Shown here one piece after another: positions 7,736-16,793 of a DNA stretch of 45,083 nt. A program made the position numbers and the translations under genes. Below the pieces are notes generated by a model. It did not search any database. It was not told the origin of the DNA and saw only the letters and a list, made by a program, of their open reading frames with translations. Within the stretch, counting starts at the first letter, position 1. Each line of letters begins with the position of its first letter. The stretch comes from Alphaproteobacteria bacterium (GTDB lineage Bacteria; Pseudomonadota; Alphaproteobacteria; Reyranellales; Reyranellaceae). The stretch lies in contig RGPT01000006.1 of the NCBI GenBank assembly GCA_010032545.1, positions 1 through 45,083 of the forward strand, in the 5' to 3' direction.

Positions 7736-10056
7736 TCAGACCGCGGCGCTCAATCGAGGTTGCTGCTCGGCGACTTCGGCTTCTGCCATCGCGGTCCACT
7801 GGAGATCACCAGCGTATCGCCAGGCCATGCGTCCTTCCTCGTCGAGCGCGAAGAGATGGAGCCAGCCATTGTCGAAGAGGGCGCGCACGTTGGCATGGCG
7901 GCCCAAAACATCGTTCATCGCCTGGCGTGGCGCTTCGATGCAGACCGAAAGACGCAACGGCTCATGCGCGTAGGCTTCACCGTCATGGACCGATTGCCAG
8001 GGCAGGCCGACCCTGAGCGGTCCGCCATTGCCCTCAACGACGCCAACGCCGCCTGTGACGTTGTGCAGAAGCTTGTTGCCGGCGCCGAACGCGTCGGGCG
8101 CCACGGTCGACCCGAAATACTGAAGACTGATCCAGCTCGCCACGACGACCGGCGCGGTCAGAATCAGTTCGAGAACGGCGAAACTCTTGTCCTCTTTCCA
8201 GTCATAGTCATGGAGGAATGCGCGTCCTTCCAGGCTCTTGCCGGCCGTGCGTGTCCGCGGCGCGGCGATGAACGCCTTGCATCCGGCGAGCGCCCACTCA
8301 GGCCGCGTCTCCGACCAGTCGCGGCTGCGTCTTGGAACTGAACTTTCCAGTCCAGCCCTCGGTAGTCGAAGGGCGCGCTCGCCCCTGGCGATCCTGCCTG
8401 CCGCGGCGAGCCAGGTCTTGACCTGGCCGATATCCATCGCGTGGGCGGCGGAGGGATGATCGTCGGCGTAGAGAGTCACGCGATCCGTCGTTGTGTCATG
8501 CAGTGCCGCCACGAAAAGCGTGTCCGCCGGGATCTCGATCCCGTTCGGCGCCAACCCCGCCCTTACCTCGGGATCATTCAGGAGCGCGGCAAGCAGGCGG
8601 GCGTTCACCTCTCCCGAATAGCCGCCGCAGGCGCCGCAATGAAGCCCGCTGGCGTGGGGATTATTGACGACATTGGCGCCGTGGCCCGCCAGCAGGACAA
8701 GCCGCGCAAAGCCCTTGGTCAGCGACATGGCCCGCAGCACAGTAGCGGCAGCCGTACAGCGGGCCGCCAGGTCGAGCGCGGGATCGAGGCGGGGCGCCGG
8801 TTCGTTCGGAGCTGGCGTGACGTGGAGACCCAAAGCGTCGCTTATGAGCTTGCCGACATAGATCGGACCCGTTGCTTCCACGAACGCGAAGGAGGAGACG
8901 GCGGCGAGATTGAACCGGCCCCAGGCGCGCTTCGCGCGTGCCTCGAACCGGGCGGACTGGTCGGCCGCGGCGACTTCGGGTCCGCCGGAGCATGACCTGA
9001 GAGCGGGGTTCAGCAGCACCGGAAGCCGCAACTCTTCTATATCGGAGGCAAATCGGCGGTGCGCCGTGGTCAGCCCGAAGAAGCCGGCGAAGCCCAGCGT
9101 CTGGATCCGGGGATCGACGCTCTCGAGCGCGCGGCGGAACACCGCTCCGCCGCCGCCTGAAGGATCGTGTCGATCACGAGATCGGTTGTCGCTTCGACGG
9201 GTGCGGCGTGCGCTGCATGTACTCTCGCCCACTCGTCGGCGATCTGCGCACCGTAGCGAAGGAACAGCGCTTCCTCCCAGACCAGCCGGATCGCGAGGAA
9301 GTCGATGGCCGTCTGATCCGCCCCGCCGGCAAGTTCCGCCTGCCATAGCTTGTAGCGCGCGTACTGGGCCCAGCCGCCCAGCGTCATGACCATCTGGTGG
9401 AAGTAGGTGTCCATGGCCTCGTCCCCGAGGCCGAGCCGCCGGGCGACGCGCGCGATGACGGCAATGGCGCTGTCGGGGGCTTCCGACACATGAAGTGCGA
9501 ACCCGGGCAGCCCGGCGATTTCCGGTGTCAGGTCGTGGATGGCCACCGCCCTCCAGGCGGCGTAGGCGCCCTTGCCGCGCGGCGCAGCCCAAAGCGCCTG
9601 GCCTTCGTCGAAATAGCCCGCAGCCCAAGCGCCGAACCGTTCCGCAATCAGGCCCGGCCAGTCGATGCCCGAGACGTCTGCCGCGATGTCCGCAATCGTT
9701 GGCAGCGCGCGTGGCTGTGGTGCGTCCGAAGCCGCGGCGTCCTTCAACGCGGCGAGATCGGTCGGCCTCAGCGGTAGGGGCGCGGAGGCCCAGGCCTCCA
9801 GCAGATCCGCCTCCGTGATGGTGCGGGCGGAAATCTTCTCCCGATACCAAGGCCGCGGCATGGTGACGGTGACGCCCGCGACCCGCGCAAGGCGCGCACC
9901 GGCGATTGCGAGGCTCTCGCCGGTCTGCCCGAGGAAGGGATTGACGGCGACGCTCGACGCCAGAGGCCAGAGCGGGGGAACGGCCCGAGCCGCGCGATCC
10001 GCCGCGGTCTCGAAGGGTATTAGATCGATCGGTGTCGAGGGGCAGGGAGGGCACAT
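7736..10056 (-). pseudogene. dabA: dabA, inorganic carbon pump subunit, disrupted (UPF0753/DUF2309)
   Basis: Two overlapping minus-strand frames together encode a DabA-like protein. The N-terminal ~304 residues run from MCPPCPSTP (start 10056) in one frame; the rest lies in another frame from about 9142. At the junction, QAAAER is followed directly by [11 protein letters not shown]. In DabA proteins this second segment is normally preceded by the zinc-binding CIDVRSE motif, which I cannot find in any frame here. The other expected zinc ligands remain: the His of [10 protein letters not shown] and, 15 residues later, the first Cys of CGACGG. So a short deletion with frameshift removed half the active site. 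DabA with DabB forms a proton-driven bicarbonate accumulator; this copy should be inactive. Confidence 0.8.
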
Positions 10057-10075
10057 GTTCAAGGCTCCGGATCGA

Positions 10076-11707
10076 TCAGGACACGCGGCGGGACGACCAG
10101 CCACCGGTGAGGCGGTCGAAGACGGCATTGGCATAGAAGCCGTTCGAGAGGTGCACGCGCAGGCCGGCGGCGGCGGGGTGATAGGCCCAGAGCGGGAACA
10201 TGGCCTGCACGATGGCGACCAGGCCGAAGCTGATGACCGCGAGCACGATGAGCGCCCATTCGAGCGGACCCGGCGATGGCGTCGGCGGCAGGACGCCCGC
10301 AGTGAGGCCGGTCGCCACGGTCTGCAGCGCGAAGTAGCCGACCGAGGTCGCCAGCGCGTAGACCGCCGTGCGCCGGGTGAGCGCCCTTGGCGCCGCGTCG
10401 GCGAATCCCTGCGCCAGCATGTAGGCGACGCCGAAGATCAGGATGGCGCCCAGCGCGATGGCCTGGGGCGCTTTGTGCGCCAGGCCGAAGCCGAGCCCCA
10501 CGAGGACGTAGATGAAGAGCGCGGCCGCGAAGGCACGTCCGACCGCCCCGGCGTCGGGGATGGCGACCGGTCCGGGCCGCCGGATCGCTGCGACCCTTTC
10601 GACCGCGCCGCCGGAGGCGAGGAAGGAGTGGGCCTTGTAGAGCGAGTGCGCCACGATGTGCAGCAGCGCGAGCGGGAAGAGCGCCAAACCGCATTGGAAG
10701 ATCATGAAACCCATCTGGGCGACCGTCGACCAGGCGAGCGACGTCTTCACCGCCGGCTGGGTGAGCATGACAAGACCGCCGAACAGCGCCGTGAAGCCAC
10801 CGATCATCACCAGCACGGCGAGCACGCCCGGCGCGAGCAGCATGACGTCGGCGAAGCGTATCAGCAGGAACCCGCCGGCATTGATCACGCCCGCATGGAG
10901 GAGCGCCGACACCGGCGTCGGCGTCTCCATGACCTCGATCAGCCAGCCATGGGTGGGAAACTGGGCAGACTTCAGGATCGCCGCGAGCGTCAGCAGGCTC
11001 GCCGCCCCGATCGCCAGGCTTCCGCCCGCTCCGGCACGGGCCGCCTGCAGGATCGAGCCGATATCGGCCGTGCCGTAGTCCGCGGCGAGCAGAGCGGCGG
11101 CGCCCACGAGCGCGATGTCTCCGAGGCGCGCGGTGATGAATTTCTTGCGCGCCGCGCGCTGTCCGGCCGCACGATCCGGGTAGAACAGAAGCAGCCGGTG
11201 CAGGAACAGGCTGGTGGCGACCCAAGCCAGGACCAGCTGGACGATCTCGCCCGCGGTGACCAACAGCATCACCGCGGCGAGCGTCAGGCACAGCCATCCG
11301 GTGAACGGACCCTGCCGGTTCTCGCCGTCGAGATAGGTTCCGGTGTAGCGAACGACGATCCAGCCGATGAAGGTCACCAGAAGCAGCATCGTGGCGCTGA
11401 CGTCATCCAGCCGGATCGATAGTCCGGCACCATAAATCCCGATCACGGAACTGACGCCCGGCCCGAAGGCGATCAGCGCCGCCGTCGACGCGATGGCCGC
11501 GCCGAGCGCCAGGAGCGCGGCAGCCTCGGCCGGCTTGGCGAGGCGTTTGGGCCGGAGCCCTTGCTGCGAGAAGCCGATCGCCGCGCCGGCGAGCAGCAGA
11601 ACGGGTGCCAGCAATGGCAGGAGATGGATCGGCAAGGTTGCCCCCTTCGACGCGAGCTTCGGTTCCACGACCCTTCTACGGAAGCGCTTGGCATCAACAA
11701 AATGCAT
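10076..11707 (-). CDS. dabB: DabB, NuoL/MrpA-like proton-conducting membrane subunit
   Basis: A 543-residue polytopic protein of the proton-conducting transporter family, related to NuoL and MrpA. The diagnostic block [13 protein letters not shown] then [16 protein letters not shown] is intact, followed by the helix containing [17 protein letters not shown]. In DAB systems this subunit is thought to couple proton flow to the DabA carbonic-anhydrase-like subunit. It lies directly upstream of dabA (stop 10076, dabA start 10056). The ATG at 11707 is kept, but a TTG about 24 codons later (LPIHLLPLL), where hydrophobic sequence begins, is an alternative and would leave more room for a promoter. 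The frame is intact although its partner is broken. Confidence 0.85.
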   Translation of the reverse strand: MHFVDAKRFRRRVVEPKLASKGATLPIHLLPLLAPVLLLAGAAIGFSQQGLRPKRLAKPAEAAALLALGAAIASTAALIAFGPGVSSVIGIYGAGLSIRLDDVSATMLLLVTFIGWIVVRYTGTYLDGENRQGPFTGWLCLTLAAVMLLVTAGEIVQLVLAWVATSLFLHRLLLFYPDRAAGQRAARKKFITARLGDIALVGAAALLAADYGTADIGSILQAARAGAGGSLAIGAASLLTLAAILKSAQFPTHGWLIEVMETPTPVSALLHAGVINAGGFLLIRFADVMLLAPGVLAVLVMIGGFTALFGGLVMLTQPAVKTSLAWSTVAQMGFMIFQCGLALFPLALLHIVAHSLYKAHSFLASGGAVERVAAIRRPGPVAIPDAGAVGRAFAAALFIYVLVGLGFGLAHKAPQAIALGAILIFGVAYMLAQGFADAAPRALTRRTAVYALATSVGYFALQTVATGLTAGVLPPTPSPGPLEWALIVLAVISFGLVAIVQAMFPLWAYHPAAAGLRVHLSNGFYANAVFDRLTGGWSSRRVS

Positions 11708-11717
11708 TGTTCTATTG

Positions 11718-11744
11718 ATATCGTTCTGTTTAGTAGAACGATAT
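11718..11744. promoter_or_regulatory. LysR-type operator between dabB and lysR
   Basis: ATATCGTTCT-N7-AGAACGATAT is a perfect 10-bp inverted repeat. A further GTTCT lies one helical turn away at 11709-11713. The right arm overlaps the lysR start codon (ATG 11743-11745) and the left edge is about 10 bases from the dabB ATG. This fits a LysR-type binding site controlling both divergent genes, with unusually tight packing. Confidence 0.6.
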
Positions 11745-12645
11745 GGCAGACCTGAACTACAACCACCTTCGCTATTTCTGGGCGGTCGCGCACGACGGCA
11801 ACCTGACCAGGGCGGCCGGGCGCATGAACCTGTCGCAGTCGGCGCTGTCGGTGCAGATCCGGAAGCTCGAGTACCAGGTCGGCCATCCGCTCTTCGAACG
11901 CGTCGGCAAGAAGCTGGTCCTGACCGAGGCCGGCCGGATCGCGCTCGACTATGCCGATACGGTGTTCAAGGCGGGCGGCGAGCTGATGAGCACCTTGCGG
12001 GGACACCCGGTGGCCAGCCGTCAGGTTCTTCGGGTCGGCGCGCTGACGACGCTGTCCCGGAACTTCCAGCTGGAATTCGTCCGTCCCCTCGTCGGCCGGC
12101 CCGATGTCGAATTGATCGTGCGATCGGGAAACATCCGCGACCTGCTCGCGCAGCTGGAGGCCCATGCGATCGACGTCGTCCTTGCCAACAGCGCGGCGCC
12201 GCGGGACGCCCGCTCGTCGCTGCGCAATCACCTGCTCGACGAGCAGCCGGTCAGCCTGGTCGGACGTCCCCGGAGGGGTAAACGCAGGTTCCGCTTCCCC
12301 GGGGACCTGCGCACCGAGCCCCTGCTGCTCCCCAGTCTCGACAGCGACATCCGCGTGGCGTTCGACCGGATTCTTGAGCTGGCCGGAGTCAGGCCGACCA
12401 TCCTCGCCGAGGTCGACGACATGGCCATGCTGCGTCTTCTTGCCCGCGAGCGCGAGGGTGTCACCCTGGTGCCGCCGATCGTCGTTCGCGACGAACTGGA
12501 GGCCGGGATCCTCATTGAGCACTGCCGGATTCCGGGGGTCACCGAGAGCTTCTATGCGATCGTGAAGAAGCGGCGTTTCCCCAATCGACTTCTCAGCGAC
12601 GTTCTGGGGATCGCCGACACAGCGATATCGAAGTCGGCAGGTTGA
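11743..12645 (+). CDS. LysR family transcriptional regulator of the dab module
   Basis: A 300-residue LysR-type regulator. The N-terminal winged helix-turn-helix is clear: NYNHLRYFWAVAHDGNLTRA followed by LSQSALSVQIRKLE. An effector-binding domain follows (from about residue 90). It is transcribed away from dabB, and the start codon lies inside a perfect inverted repeat, leaving no space for a ribosome site, so the mRNA may be leaderless. The MADLNYNHLRYFWAV start is typical for the subfamily and later starts would damage the HTH. Likely activator of dabBA in response to carbon supply, by analogy. Confidence 0.88.
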   Translation: MADLNYNHLRYFWAVAHDGNLTRAAGRMNLSQSALSVQIRKLEYQVGHPLFERVGKKLVLTEAGRIALDYADTVFKAGGELMSTLRGHPVASRQVLRVGALTTLSRNFQLEFVRPLVGRPDVELIVRSGNIRDLLAQLEAHAIDVVLANSAAPRDARSSLRNHLLDEQPVSLVGRPRRGKRRFRFPGDLRTEPLLLPSLDSDIRVAFDRILELAGVRPTILAEVDDMAMLRLLAREREGVTLVPPIVVRDELEAGILIEHCRIPGVTESFYAIVKKRRFPNRLLSDVLGIADTAISKSAG

Positions 12646-12824
12646 AGCTCGATGCCGGCCTCCCACCGATGACCGAGTTCTTACAAAAGTGCCGCAAGGG
12701 CAGCATGGAAGCCAACTGGTTCATCGGCTGCGCGACGACGATCACGTCGGCAGATTCCCGACGCGGTGGAAGTGGCTCTTGCGGAAGGCTCCACAGGCGG
12801 ATGCGACTCCTGCGGCACGGCTGT

Positions 12825-12911
12825 CCTACTGATCGACTTCGAGCTTGTTGTCCTTGATGAGCTGGGCCCAGCGCGCGGTTTCCGCGGCGATGCGGGCCTG
12901 GAACTCGGCCG
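12825..12911. repeat. Right copy of tctC 3'-end direct repeat
   Basis: The 3' end of the intact minus-strand tctC, matching 7535-7621 at about 91 percent over 87 bases in the same orientation. Confidence 0.75.
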
Positions 12912-13809
12912 TGGTGTTGGGCAGGTAGATCAGGCCCTGGTCGGCCAGCAGCTTCTGCACGGCAGGCTGCAAGGCGGCGGCGGTGTATTCCTTGTAGAGC
13001 CGGTCGACGATCGGCTGCGGCGTGCCGGCCGGCGCGATCACCGCGTACCACGTGACCACCTCGGCATCGCCGAGCGACAGTTCCTTCAGCGACGGCACGT
13101 CGGGGAGCTGAGGCACGCGCTGCAGCGTGGTGACGGCCAGCGCGCGCAGGCGGCCCGCCTGGATGTGCGGCAGGAGGCTGGGCAGCGTGTCGAAGGTCGC
13201 CTGGATGTCGCCGGCGAAGAGCGCCGGCAGCGATTCGTTGGTGCCCTTGTAGGGCACGTGCACGAGGTCGATGCCGGTGCGCTTCTTCAGGAGCTCGAAG
13301 GTGAGATGTGCCGGGCTGCCGAGCCCGACCGAGGCGAAGTTGAGCGCGCCCGGCTTTGCCTTGGCGGCGTCGATCAGCTCCTGCGCGGTCCTGATCGGCG
13401 AATTGCCCGCGACCACCAGCACCAGCGGCGAGGCCGCAAACATGGTGATGGGGATCAGGTCGTCCTTCACGCTGTAGGGCATCTGCCTGTAGAGCGACGG
13501 GAAGATGGTGAGCGGGCCGAGGTTGCCCATGCCGATCGTGTAACCATCGGGCTTGGCCTTGGCGATCTCGGTGACGCCGATACGGCCCGCGGCGCCGGCC
13601 TTGAAATCGGTGATCACCGTCTGGCCCAGCGCCTGCGACACGCGATCATTGAAGGTGCGGGCGATCACGTCGTTCAGGCCGCCCGCCGGCCACGGAACGA
13701 GGAACCGGACCGGCCGCGTCGGCCAGTCGGTCTGCGCCCAGGCGGGGAGAGAGGCAAACAGGGGGGCCAGGGAAAGGAAGATCGCCAGCAGCTTACGTGT
13801 GAATTTCAT
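12826..13809 (-). CDS. TTT-family substrate-binding protein (TctC/Bug)
   Basis: A 327-residue periplasmic binding protein. The signal peptide MKFTRKLLAIFLSLAPLFAS ends near AWAQ; the start is chosen there because the longer ORF adds a non-hydrophobic run from the intergenic region. Bug-family landmarks are present: WPTRPVRFLVPWPAGGLND, KPDGYTIGMG, VHVPYKGTNES, and ALAVTTLQRVPQLPDVP. It would deliver an organic acid to a TctAB permease, but no permease gene is in the window. It is divergent from a second tctC at 14086, and its last 87 bases are repeated at 7535-7621. Confidence 0.9.
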   Translation of the reverse strand: MKFTRKLLAIFLSLAPLFASLPAWAQTDWPTRPVRFLVPWPAGGLNDVIARTFNDRVSQALGQTVITDFKAGAAGRIGVTEIAKAKPDGYTIGMGNLGPLTIFPSLYRQMPYSVKDDLIPITMFAASPLVLVVAGNSPIRTAQELIDAAKAKPGALNFASVGLGSPAHLTFELLKKRTGIDLVHVPYKGTNESLPALFAGDIQATFDTLPSLLPHIQAGRLRALAVTTLQRVPQLPDVPSLKELSLGDAEVVTWYAVIAPAGTPQPIVDRLYKEYTAAALQPAVQKLLADQGLIYLPNTTAEFQARIAAETARWAQLIKDNKLEVDQ

Positions 13810-13889
13810 GGCCAACCTCAAACAATAGTCAGGCCGACCATAGCTCCATCCGCCGTCCCGACCGAAGCCCGAAGGGCGTCGTGGAGGGA

Positions 13890-13960
13890 CCTTTTCTCGA
13901 CGATATGCTGTCACCGCCAGAGAAAAGGCCCCTCGACTCAGCGCGGAGACTACTCCGCGC
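13890..13960. repeat. Two strong inverted repeats between divergent tctC genes
   Basis: CCTTTTCTC (13890-13898) and GAGAAAAGG (13920-13928) form a perfect 9-bp inverted repeat. GCGCGGAG-ACTA-CTCCGCGC (13941-13960) is a perfect 8-bp one whose flanks extend imperfectly (CCCCTCGACT.../...GACTCGGGG). Both lie in the 276-base interval between oppositely transcribed genes, so they may be operators or a leader structure of the 14086 gene. Confidence 0.5.
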
Positions 13961-14085
13961 GACTCGGGGCGACGAAAGTTGGGGTCTCAAAGTGCGCCAC
14001 CGTCGACACCAACGCGGTCCTGTGACAGCGTGAGTGCCTGCAGGCGCCCGAAGAGACGCCCGATGAAACGACCCGGGAAGACGCC

Positions 14086-15102
14086 ATGATCCGCACGCCG
14101 CGCCGTCAGCTCCTCAAGCTCGCAACCGTTCTCGCCACGTCTGCCGCGTGGCCCGCGGCCGCCCAGACGACGGGCCAGACAACGGGCCAGACAACGGCCT
14201 TTCCCGCACGACCGATCCGGCTGATCGTGCCGCACGCGGCGGGCGGCAATTCCGACGCGTTCGGCCGCATCCTGGCGCAATTTCTGGGCGAGCGCGTCGG
14301 CCAGCAGGTGGTGGTGGAGAATAAGCCGGGCGCGGGCGGCACGGTGGCCAGCGGCACGATCGCCAAGGGCACCGCGCCCGACGGTTATACGCTGCTGGTG
14401 GCCGACAACGGCACGCATGCCATCGCGCCCACGCTCTATGGCGCAAAACTGTCCTACGACGTGTTCAGGGATTTCACGCCGATCACGCTCGCGGCCACCT
14501 TCCCGGCCGTGATCGTGTTGCACCCCTCGGTGCAGGCCACGACCGCGCAGGAATTCGTGGCGCTGGCCAAGAGCCAGCCCGGCAAGTTCACCTATTCATC
14601 GGCCGGCACCGGCAACGGCTCGCACCTCACCATGGAACTGTTCCGTACCGCCGCCGGCGGGCTCGATATGCTGCACGTCCCCTACAAGGGCGGCGCACCG
14701 GCCGTACAGGCGCTGCTGGCGGGCGAGGTGCAGCTGACGGCCGTCAGCGTCAACACGGCGCTGCCGCACATCCAGTCGGGCAAGGTGCGGGCACTGGGCG
14801 TGGCGTCGTCCAAGCGCTCGCCGGCCCTGCCCGACGTGCCGACCTTCGCCGAAAGCGGCATCTTGTTCGAGGGCGACAGCTGGCTGGCCATCGTGGGGCC
14901 GCCCGGCACCCCCGCCGATATCGTGGCCAAGCTCAACGCCGACATTGCAGCCACCCTGCGCCAGCCCGACGTGCAGGAGCGCCTGGCCAAGATCGGCCTC
15001 GCGGTCGTGGCGTCGACGCCGGCCGAACTCACCGCCGTGCTGCAACGCGACGTTCCCAAGTGGGGCAAGGCGGTAAAGGAGTCCGGTGCCGTCGCCGAGT
15101 AG
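14086..15102 (+). CDS. TTT-family substrate-binding protein (TctC/Bug)
   Basis: A 338-residue periplasmic binding protein. The N-terminus has a twin-arginine-like RRQLLKLATVL and an Ala-rich signal ending at AAAQ. A short in-frame repeat (TTGQ units) then separates it from the mature domain, PARPIRLIVPHAAGGNSD. Other landmarks are APDGYTLLVADNG, HVPYKGGAPAVQALLAGE and RSPALPDVPTFAESG. The following alpha/beta hydrolase starts 9 bases after its stop, so the pair is probably an operon handling one substrate. The ligand is not predictable from sequence. Confidence 0.9.
   Translation: MIRTPRRQLLKLATVLATSAAWPAAAQTTGQTTGQTTAFPARPIRLIVPHAAGGNSDAFGRILAQFLGERVGQQVVVENKPGAGGTVASGTIAKGTAPDGYTLLVADNGTHAIAPTLYGAKLSYDVFRDFTPITLAATFPAVIVLHPSVQATTAQEFVALAKSQPGKFTYSSAGTGNGSHLTMELFRTAAGGLDMLHVPYKGGAPAVQALLAGEVQLTAVSVNTALPHIQSGKVRALGVASSKRSPALPDVPTFAESGILFEGDSWLAIVGPPGTPADIVAKLNADIAATLRQPDVQERLAKIGLAVVASTPAELTAVLQRDVPKWGKAVKESGAVAE
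14171..14194 (+). repeat. 12-bp tandem repeat in tctC signal/linker region
   Basis: CGGGCCAGACAA occurs twice in tandem, with a partial third unit after it and a degenerate one before it, encoding a TGQT-TGQT linker. Gain or loss of a unit keeps frame, so length may vary between strains. Confidence 0.7.
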
Positions 15103-15111
15103 GCAGAGGAG

Positions 15112-16029
15112 ATGAACATGGTTGGAGCAACTTCGGCTCGCCGTGCGGCGCCCCGGACCACCGCTGCGCCCGCCTACAACCCCGACGCCCGGTTCGATCT
15201 CCTCGTCAGCGACGTGGAACTCAGGCGCAATGCCGCCGGCCGCATGCTGATGGCGCGCATTTACCAGCCGCACGGCAAAGGTCCCTTCCCGGCCGTCCTC
15301 GATCTGCACGGCGGGGCGTGGACCCGGAAGGACCGTCTGGCCGAAGAGCCGATGGACCGCGCGCTGGCCTCGAGCGGGCTGCTGGTGGTGGCCGTCGATC
15401 TCACGTTGGCCGCCGAGGCGCCCTATCCGGCCTGCGTGCAGGACGCCAACCATGCGGTGCGCTGGCTGAAAGCGAACGCCGCGCGCTGGAACGGCGACAT
15501 TTCCAGGCTGGGCGTCTACGGCTCCTCGAGCGGCGGTCACGTGGCCGAGCTGCTGGCCATGCGGCAGTACGATCCGCGCTATTGCGCCATTCCTGTCGAG
15601 GGCGCGCGGGATGTCGATGCCCCCCAGTTCGACGCAACCGTCTCGTGGGTCGCGATGCGCTCGCCGCCCAGCAACACCGTTGCCCGCTACGAGAATGCCG
15701 AGCACCGCAAGAACGAGACCATGATCCAGAGCAACAAGACCTTCTTTTCGCCGTGGGAGAGTATCCACGAAGGCAACCCGCAGGAGATCCTCGAGCGCGG
15801 CGAAAAGGTCGCGCTGGTGCCGTTCCTCATCATGCAGGGCGCGCTCGACGACAATGTCCTGCCGGCGATGCAGGAAAGGTTCGCCGAAACTTACAGGGCG
15901 GCGGGCGGCCAATGCGACTATCGCCTGTTCGAGGACTCGACCCACGAATGGGTCGCCGAGCCCGGCCCGCAGACCGACAGGGCGCGGGCGACGGTCAAGG
16001 AATTCATCGCGCGGCAGTTGAAAGCCTGA
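15112..16029 (+). CDS. Alpha/beta hydrolase (BD-FAE/HSL-like)
   Basis: A 305-residue alpha/beta-hydrolase. Visible elements: the oxyanion-hole motif DLHGGAW (~residue 65), the nucleophile elbow YGSSSGGHVAELL (~residue 142), a likely acid residue in QGALDDNVLP (~245) and the catalytic His in DSTHEWV (~282). No signal peptide, so it is cytoplasmic. The nearest groups are kynurenine formamidase-like and hormone-sensitive-lipase-like esterases. It follows a tctC gene by 9 bases, suggesting it cleaves an ester or amide related to the transported compound. ATGAACATG gives two starts; AGAGGAG fits the first. Confidence 0.8.
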   Translation: MNMVGATSARRAAPRTTAAPAYNPDARFDLLVSDVELRRNAAGRMLMARIYQPHGKGPFPAVLDLHGGAWTRKDRLAEEPMDRALASSGLLVVAVDLTLAAEAPYPACVQDANHAVRWLKANAARWNGDISRLGVYGSSSGGHVAELLAMRQYDPRYCAIPVEGARDVDAPQFDATVSWVAMRSPPSNTVARYENAEHRKNETMIQSNKTFFSPWESIHEGNPQEILERGEKVALVPFLIMQGALDDNVLPAMQERFAETYRAAGGQCDYRLFEDSTHEWVAEPGPQTDRARATVKEFIARQLKA

Positions 16030-16077
16030 CACGCCCCCTCACCCTGAGGAGTACGTGATTTCCGAAGCCTGCTTGCT

Positions 16078-16094
16078 TGAGGCTTTCCGCCTCA
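16078..16094. terminator. Small hairpin between convergent genes
   Basis: TGAGGC-TTTCC-GCCTCA is a perfect 6-bp hairpin that overlaps the dioxygenase stop codon and lies 49 bases after the hydrolase stop. No T-run follows on either strand, so a terminator role is weak. Confidence 0.25.
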
Positions 16095-16739
16095 CGCGAT
16101 CACGATATCCATCTCGGTCGCCAGCGCGCCCGCTTCGACGCCGGGCGCCGGCGCGAGCTTCATCTCGATGCGCTGGCGCTGACCGGGCTGACGCACGGCG
16201 GCGCGAAACACGCCGTCACGCTCGTTCATCGGATCGCCCGCGATATACAACTGGCTGGTGAGCCGGCGGCCGTCGCTGGTCGCCGTCTTGAGGTGGATGT
16301 GCGGCGCCCGGCCGGGATAGGGGACGGGCTTCAGCGTGCGGAAGCTGTAGCGGCCGTCGGCATCAGCCAGCATGCGGCCATAGCCCTGGAACGCGGCGTC
16401 CCGGCGGTCGCGGCCGGGCTGACGCGGATGGTCGTAGAGCCCCCGCGCGTCGCACTGCCAGATCTCGATCAAAGTGCCCGCAAGCGGCCGGCCATCGACG
16501 CCGATCACGCGGCCTTCCAGATGAAGCACCTCGCCCATGGCGCGCGCCTGCTGGCCGCGGACCTGCACGAGGTCGTTGTCGGAGTCGGCGGGCAGGCCGG
16601 CCGGATAGAACGGCCCCTCCGTTTGCGGCGGTGTGGGCACCGCGTCAGCGGCAAAGGCGGATGACAACGGCAACAGGCCGGCACCGATGCCGGCACCAAT
16701 CAGCAGGCCGCGGCGGGAGAGGATTGAGGGTTTCGTCAT
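16092..16739 (-). CDS. Intradiol ring-cleavage dioxygenase, Tat-exported
   Basis: A 215-residue protein of the protocatechuate/catechol intradiol dioxygenase family. The N-terminus SRRGLLIGAGIGAGLLP is a Tat-type signal ending near AFAAD, so the enzyme is probably periplasmic. After TEGPFYP come segments matching the family's non-heme iron site: Tyr in GLYDHP, Tyr in FQGYGRM and the HxH of GRAPHIHLK. I start at the Met of MTKPSIL, which directly precedes the signal; the longer ORF adds an unlikely Arg/Ala-rich leader. It is convergent with the hydrolase and follows a tctC gene on the same strand. The true aromatic substrate is unknown. Confidence 0.85.
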   Translation of the reverse strand: MTKPSILSRRGLLIGAGIGAGLLPLSSAFAADAVPTPPQTEGPFYPAGLPADSDNDLVQVRGQQARAMGEVLHLEGRVIGVDGRPLAGTLIEIWQCDARGLYDHPRQPGRDRRDAAFQGYGRMLADADGRYSFRTLKPVPYPGRAPHIHLKTATSDGRRLTSQLYIAGDPMNERDGVFRAAVRQPGQRQRIEMKLAPAPGVEAGALATEMDIVIA

Positions 16740-16793
16740 CCCGCGCAGTCTCCACGCAAAAGCGGCGGCCACATGGCAGCCGGGCGCCCGGTC

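Noticed and set aside
9665-11422. 585-codon plus-strand ORF opposite dabA/dabB
   Set aside because: Shadow frame full of Arg/Glu/Asp/His runs; the opposite strand encodes DabB with clear membrane helices.
16031-16060. CCCTCACCCTGAGGAG segment as a dispersed repeat
   Set aside because: It resembles a common Rhizobiales intergenic repeat, but only one partial copy is visible in this window.
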